9,874 bases of DNA, taken from NCBI GenBank assembly GCA_017477805.1, contig JAFUUM010000389.1:1-9874 (forward strand). The letters run 5' to 3'. Both the position numbers and the translations under genes were made by a program. Below, one piece after another: positions 5,873-9,874 of this stretch (within the stretch, counting starts at the first letter, position 1; every line of letters begins with the position of its first letter). The notes beneath the pieces were generated by a model that saw nothing but the letters and a program-made list of their open reading frames with translations, was not told the DNA's origin and ran no database searches. The DNA comes from Lachnospiraceae bacterium. Lineage in GTDB: Bacteria > Bacillota > Clostridia > Lachnospirales > Lachnospiraceae.

Positions 5873-6385
5873 ATGAAGGAGCAACAGCAAAAACATTTTG
5901 TGGATATCATCTTCATCATCGTCCTCGTGGGCGTCTTCGTGCTAATGTCCCTCTTTCTCATCATTATGGGATCCAGGGTTTACAGCACGACCGTAGACCA
6001 CATGGACGTTAATTATGATGCAAGAACGTTGTCCGCTTACCTTTCGGAAAAAGTCCAGCAGCAGGACCGCTCCGGTTCCATCGCACTTGACGAATTCGGA
6101 TCCTCCACCGCTCTTTTGTTTACGGAGAAAGTTGCAGGAAGAGAATACGAAACAAGAGTATACCTCTATGAGGGATATCTGACGGAACTCCTTGGAAAAG
6201 CCGATTCCGATCTTTCCCCCGCAGCCGGTCACAAGCTCCTTCCCTGCGAGAGTTTTGAGGTGGAAGCCATCGGCACCAATCTCTTCCACGTGGATCTTGT
6301 TACTTCCTCCGGAGAAGAAGTATCCCTCTACTTAAATCCCAAGAGCGATGACCCTTTGGATGAAGAAGGAGGTGCAGGAGAATGA
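5873..6385 (+). CDS. DUF4860-like membrane-anchored protein
   Basis: The 170-residue product has an N-terminal membrane helix (about 12-33), then YDARTLSAYLSEKVQQQDRS (48-67), followed by strands (TALLFTEKVAGREYETRVYLYEGYLTELL) and a flexible acidic tail. The pattern VD-helix, RTxxSYLxxKxxQxD, Y-T-x-Y-x-Y-x-G-x-L-x-E-L resembles DUF4860, a family I recall from clostridial genomes near pilin-like genes; this is from memory and unverified. The architecture suits a minor pseudopilin or tip protein facing outside the membrane. There is no recognisable prepilin cleavage site. The gene overlaps the next start by 4 nt (ATGA), so the two are probably made together. Confidence 0.65.
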   Translation: MKEQQQKHFVDIIFIIVLVGVFVLMSLFLIIMGSRVYSTTVDHMDVNYDARTLSAYLSEKVQQQDRSGSIALDEFGSSTALLFTEKVAGREYETRVYLYEGYLTELLGKADSDLSPAAGHKLLPCESFEVEAIGTNLFHVDLVTSSGEEVSLYLNPKSDDPLDEEGGAGE

Positions 6386-6897
6386 AACATTCCAAATCCA
6401 GCCTCTTTTTAATGGAATTCATCGTGGCTCTGTTCTTCTTTACTTTGGCCTGTGCTGTCTGCGTACAACTCTATACCAAGTGCTTCCGGGTCAGCCATCT
6501 CTCCGTCAATCAAAACCACGCCTGCATCTGGGCCAGTAACCTGGCGGAACTGTGGTACGACTCTTTAGAAGAAGATCAGGACAATTACACCGACTATCTT
6601 CTGGATACCCTCTCCGCTTCGGAGAAGATCCCCGAGGATGTGATCGTTTATCCCGGTTACGTGGATGCCGGATCCCCGATGCTCTGTCTGTACTTTGATG
6701 CAGACTGGAAGCTGTTAAAGGACCCTAAAGTCTTTGATTATCCAGATGCCAGATTTCTCATCACTCTCCGTACGGAAGTGGACGGTAATACTGCCCTCGG
6801 AGAGATCTCAGCCACCATGCTGGACGGCACTGCCACCTCTCTGTACGAGCTTTCTCTGGAAAAGCATCTCCAGGCACGGTTAGGAGGTGACCGGTAA
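6382..6897 (+). CDS. Prepilin-like protein with atypical cleavage site
   Basis: The 171-residue product opens with a short basic leader (MKHSKSS) followed by a continuous hydrophobic segment LFLMEFIVALFFFTLACAVCV. If cleaved after Ser7, the glutamate falls at position +5 of the mature protein, exactly as in type IV pilins and pseudopilins. The -1 residue is Ser rather than the usual Gly, and +1 is Leu, not Phe or Met. The rest (about 35-165) is a probable soluble domain with no recognised motif, comparable to GspI/GspJ-type minor pseudopilins. A strong AAGGAGG precedes the ATG; the start overlaps the upstream stop by 4 nt, and its stop shares one base with the next start. Confidence 0.75.
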   Translation: MKHSKSSLFLMEFIVALFFFTLACAVCVQLYTKCFRVSHLSVNQNHACIWASNLAELWYDSLEEDQDNYTDYLLDTLSASEKIPEDVIVYPGYVDAGSPMLCLYFDADWKLLKDPKVFDYPDARFLITLRTEVDGNTALGEISATMLDGTATSLYELSLEKHLQARLGGDR

Positions 6898-7364
6898 TGG
6901 CAAAGATCAACATCGGAAGAGAAGAAGAATACAGAGACTCCAATTTCAAGCTCCACAACGGTCTTTCCTCTGTTTTGCTGGTACTGATCATCATGGCACT
7001 GATCTCCTTTGCCACCTTATCTATCGCCAGTGCCAATGCAGACTTAAAGCTTACCAGAAAGATGATGGAACGCACCGACGGCTACTACGCCGCCACAAAA
7101 GCGGCCGAAAACAAACTGGCAGCCATTGATGAGACCCTCCATAGTCTTTACGAATCTGCGGAGGATGCGGAGGCCTACTTTGCTTCCGCAGGTAAAGGAA
7201 GCACCTTTACCCAGCACATTTCAGAGACCCAGAATCTTGTCATCACCATCACCTACCTCTATCCGGAAAAAGAAGGAGACACCTTCTACCGCATCGATCA
7301 GTGGACGGTGGAGACGGATACCGACAAACTGGATTACAACGAAGATCTGCCGGTGGTAAAGTAG
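6897..7364 (+). CDS. GspK/PilX-like minor pseudopilin candidate
   Basis: The 155-residue product has a 20-residue polar leader ending in HNG, then a membrane helix LSSVLLVLIIMALISFATLSI (about 23-43), followed by ANADLKLTRKM and a helical stretch YYAATKAAENKLAAIDETL (63-81). A longish leader ending in Gly, no glutamate at +5, and a helix rich in Leu/Ile/Ala ending in a polar heptad-like segment are typical of GspK/PilX-type tip pseudopilins. The remaining domain (about 85-155) is much smaller than in true GspK. The start codon overlaps the previous stop by one base (TAATG) with GGAGGTGA just upstream. It is the last gene of the operon, ending 42 nt before the terminator. Confidence 0.65.
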   Translation: MAKINIGREEEYRDSNFKLHNGLSSVLLVLIIMALISFATLSIASANADLKLTRKMMERTDGYYAATKAAENKLAAIDETLHSLYESAEDAEAYFASAGKGSTFTQHISETQNLVITITYLYPEKEGDTFYRIDQWTVETDTDKLDYNEDLPVVK

Positions 7365-7406
7365 CCCGGATCCATTCTCTCAATTTTGAATTTCATGAAC
7401 GCACAA

Positions 7407-7438
7407 AAAAGAGGCATGTACACTGACACGCCTCTTTT
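7407..7438. terminator. Bidirectional intrinsic terminator between the operon and rpoC
   Basis: AAAAGAGGC (7407-7415) and GCCTCTTTT (7430-7438) are perfect 9-bp arms; inside, TGT (7417-7419) can pair with ACA (7426-7428) after one mismatch. A T-run follows on the plus strand (to 7441), and the A-run at 7405-7410 gives a T-run on the minus strand. It therefore can end both the plus-strand pseudopilin operon and rpoC, which converge here. Confidence 0.9.
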
Positions 7439-7457
7439 CTTATTGCTTTGATAAATC

Positions 7458-9874
7458 TTACTCTTCGGAGTTTTCTTCTTCTGCGTCTACGGTAAGATCA
7501 ACTGTTTCCAGTTCCTCATCCGCATCGTCATAGGAAGCTCCCTCTGCAGCCTCTTCCGCATTCACCTTGTTCAGGATCAGACGGTCGTCGGTGTCCAGTC
7601 TGGTATCGCGGTATCTTCTCATACCGGTACCGGCAGGGATCAGCTTACCGATGATAACGTTCTCTTTCAGACCGATCAGGTTATCGACTCTTCCCTTGAT
7701 TGCGGCATCGGTCAGGACCTTAGTGGTCTCCTGGAAGGATGCAGCGGACATGAAAGAGTCGGTTGCAAGAGCTGCCTTGGTGATACCCAGGATCTCCTGC
7801 TTACCTTCTGCAGGCTCTTTGCCTTCTGCGATCAGTCTCTCGTTGGTCTCTTCGAAGTCAAGGACATCTACCTTGGTTCCGGGCAGGAACTCGGAGTCTC
7901 CCTTGGACTCGATGTTCACCTTCTTTAACATCTGGTGAACGATGACCTCGATATGCTTATCGGCGATATCTACACCCTGCAGACGGTACACGCTCTGAAC
8001 CTCGCGGATCAGATAATCCTGAACGGCACGTACACCTTTGATCTTTAACAGGTCCTGAGGGTTGATGGAACCTTCTGTCAGCTCGTCACCGGCTTTCAGT
8101 ACCTGGTCATCCGTAACCTTGATACGATACTTGTAAGGGATAGGATAAACCTTGGTGGCACCGTCTTCACCGGTAATGGTGATCTCACGCTTCTTCTTGT
8201 TATCGCTGATGCTTGCAACACCATCGATTTCGGTAAGGATTGCGGTCTTCTTAGGCTTTCTGGCCTCGAACAGCTCCTCAACTCGGGGCAGACCGGATGT
8301 GATATCATCACCGGCGATACCGCCCGCGTGGAAGGTTCTCATGGTCAGCTGTGTACCGGGCTCACCGATGGACTGTGCAGCGATGATACCAACTGCTTCA
8401 CCCACCTGAACGGTTTCACCGGTAGCCATGTTGGCACCGTAACACTTTGCGCAGATACCTACGTGGGATCTACAGGTCAGGATAGTACGGATCTTCACCT
8501 GCTCAACAGGCTTGCCGTCTTTGTCTACACCGATGCTGCAGATCTTCTCGGCTCTGGAAGGGGTGATCATGTGATTTCTCTTCACAATGACATTACCCTT
8601 ATTGTCTTTGATCTCCTCACAGGCAACACGACCTGTGATCCTCTCTTTCAGGCTCTCTAAGTCCTCGCCTTCCTTGATGCCCTTGTAAGCGGAAACATAT
8701 CTGCCGGGAATCTCGTCCTTGCCTGCGCAGCAGTCAACTTCACGGATGATCAGTTCCTGACATACGTCTACCATTCTTCGGGTCAGGTAACCGGAGTCTG
8801 CTGTACGAAGAGCTGTATCTGCCAGACCTTTACGTCCGCCGTGTGCAGCCATGAAGTACTCCAGAACGTCCATACCTTCACGGAAGTTGGATTTAACGGG
8901 AAGCTCAATGGTACGACCGGTTGTATCTGCCATCAGACCACGCATACCGGCCAGCTGTTTGATCTGCTGTTTACTACCACGGGCTCCGGAGTCAGCCATC
9001 ATCTTGATGTTGTTGTAATCATCCAGACCGGCCATCAGTTTCTCTGTCAGCAGGTCATCCGTTGCATTCCAGGTATCCACAACGTTCTTGTAACGCTCTT
9101 CGTTGGTGTAGAGACCTCTTGCATACTTTCTGGTGATGGCATCAACCTTAGCCTGTGCCTCATCCAGCAGTTCCTGCTTGTCATCGGGTACGATGATATC
9201 GGAAATGGATACGGTAATGGCAGCTCTGGTGGAATAATGATAACCGATGGCCTTAACGTCATCCAGCACTTCTGCGGTACGAACCGCTCCGTGGAGGTTG
9301 ATCACCTTCTCCAGAATAGGCTTTAACTGCTTCTTACCTACCAGATAGTCTACTTCCAGTTTTAAGAAGTTCTCGGGTTTGCTTCTGTCGACGATACCCA
9401 GATCCTGAGGGATAACCTCGTTGAAGAGGAAACGTCCCAGCGTGGATTCGATCACGTCGGAAACCAGCTCGCCTTCTGCGTTCTTCTTTTCAACTTTGAC
9501 TTTGATACGGGACTGCAGTGTGCAGTAGCCGTTCTCATAAGCCAGCAGAGCTTCGTTCATGCTCTTGTAGATGTTGCCTTCGCCGATGGAACCGGGACGC
9601 TCCTGAGTCAGGTAATAAATACCAAGGACCATATCCTGGGAAGGAACAGCAACAAGACCGCCGTCGGAAGGCTTTAACAGGTTGTTGGGTGTCAGCAGCA
9701 TAAAGCGGCACTCAGCCTGTGCTTCCTGGGACAGAGGCAGATGGACAGCCATCTGGTCACCGTCGAAGTCGGCGTTGAATGCGGTACAAACCAGGGGATG
9801 CAGCTTGATAGCCTTACCTTCAACGAGGACGGGCTCGAAAGCCTGGATACCCAGTCTGTACAGCGTCGGAGCAC
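7458..9874 (-). CDS. rpoC: RNA polymerase beta' subunit, C-terminal two thirds (starts outside the window)
   Basis: The frame is open from 9874 down to a TAA at 7458-7460, giving the last 804 residues of beta'. The metal-binding active-site motif NADFDGDQ is at residues 33-40 of the visible part. The bridge helix region (YFMAAHGGRKGLADTALRTADSGYLTRR) is about 339-366. Three zinc-site cysteines are visible at CRSHVGICAKC (467, 474, 477), with the fourth in VDCC (381 or 382). The trigger loop TMRTFHAGG, with its catalytic histidine, is about 510-518. No large insertion follows the trigger loop, unlike E. coli SI3. The C-terminus carries the conserved ATDSFMSAASFQETTKVLTDAAI segment and then an acidic tail. 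The Met at 9752 is internal, just after NADFDGDQ, not a start. The gene converges on the plus-strand operon and shares its terminator. Confidence 0.99.
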   Translation of the reverse strand, partial: APTLYRLGIQAFEPVLVEGKAIKLHPLVCTAFNADFDGDQMAVHLPLSQEAQAECRFMLLTPNNLLKPSDGGLVAVPSQDMVLGIYYLTQERPGSIGEGNIYKSMNEALLAYENGYCTLQSRIKVKVEKKNAEGELVSDVIESTLGRFLFNEVIPQDLGIVDRSKPENFLKLEVDYLVGKKQLKPILEKVINLHGAVRTAEVLDDVKAIGYHYSTRAAITVSISDIIVPDDKQELLDEAQAKVDAITRKYARGLYTNEERYKNVVDTWNATDDLLTEKLMAGLDDYNNIKMMADSGARGSKQQIKQLAGMRGLMADTTGRTIELPVKSNFREGMDVLEYFMAAHGGRKGLADTALRTADSGYLTRRMVDVCQELIIREVDCCAGKDEIPGRYVSAYKGIKEGEDLESLKERITGRVACEEIKDNKGNVIVKRNHMITPSRAEKICSIGVDKDGKPVEQVKIRTILTCRSHVGICAKCYGANMATGETVQVGEAVGIIAAQSIGEPGTQLTMRTFHAGGIAGDDITSGLPRVEELFEARKPKKTAILTEIDGVASISDNKKKREITITGEDGATKVYPIPYKYRIKVTDDQVLKAGDELTEGSINPQDLLKIKGVRAVQDYLIREVQSVYRLQGVDIADKHIEVIVHQMLKKVNIESKGDSEFLPGTKVDVLDFEETNERLIAEGKEPAEGKQEILGITKAALATDSFMSAASFQETTKVLTDAAIKGRVDNLIGLKENVIIGKLIPAGTGMRRYRDTRLDTDDRLILNKVNAEEAAEGASYDDADEELETVDLTVDAEEENSEE

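Noticed and set aside
1344..7457. Mobile element carrying the sigma/pseudopilin operon
   Set aside because: There is no transposase, integrase, tRNA target, or direct or inverted flanking repeat visible at either boundary.
7567..9326. Several open frames on the plus strand opposite rpoC
   Set aside because: They are shadows of the highly conserved beta' coding sequence with implausible composition.

Overview
The window looks like a chromosomal segment of a Clostridia member, most likely a Lachnospiraceae-type gut or rumen organism. The reasons are the Gram-positive forms of S12 and S7, strong AGGAGG ribosome binding sites, a beta' subunit without the large trigger-loop insertion of proteobacteria, and a DUF4860-like protein beside GspF-like and pseudopilin-like genes. 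That is an inference from protein character; no search was possible.

Layout. Three blocks are present. (1) Positions 1-1343, minus strand: the str operon, read right to left as rpsL (S12), rpsG (S7) and the first 82 codons of fusA (EF-G), with starts ATG, GTG and TTG. rpsL has its own promoter with perfect consensus -35 and -10 boxes. The 184-nt rpsL-rpsG spacer holds two inverted repeats and a possible internal promoter. (2) Positions about 1511-7438, plus strand: eight closely packed genes that read as one operon. They encode a membrane protein with a degenerate GGDEF domain, an ECF-type sigma factor, a single-pass membrane protein (anti-sigma candidate), a transglutaminase-like lipoprotein, a GspF/PilC-type inner-membrane platform protein, and four small proteins with one N-terminal membrane helix that look like minor pseudopilins (one resembling DUF4860, one prepilin-like, one GspK/PilX-like). 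(3) Positions 7458-9874, minus strand: the C-terminal 804 residues of rpoC. A hairpin with T-runs on both strands lies between the plus-strand operon and rpoC.

How it fits together. In many bacteria rpoC is followed directly by rpsL-rpsG-fusA. Here a roughly 5.9-kb operon of opposite orientation sits between them, and rpsL has its own strong promoter. The inserted operon combines a regulatory front end (GGDEF-like membrane protein, ECF sigma factor, candidate anti-sigma protein) with a surface-assembly back end (GspF platform and pseudopilin-like tip proteins), bridged by a papain-fold lipoprotein. No assembly ATPase, prepilin peptidase or classical major pilin is encoded here, so the machine must borrow these from elsewhere or work differently. 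This sigma-controlled pseudopilus-like operon is the most interesting content of the window.
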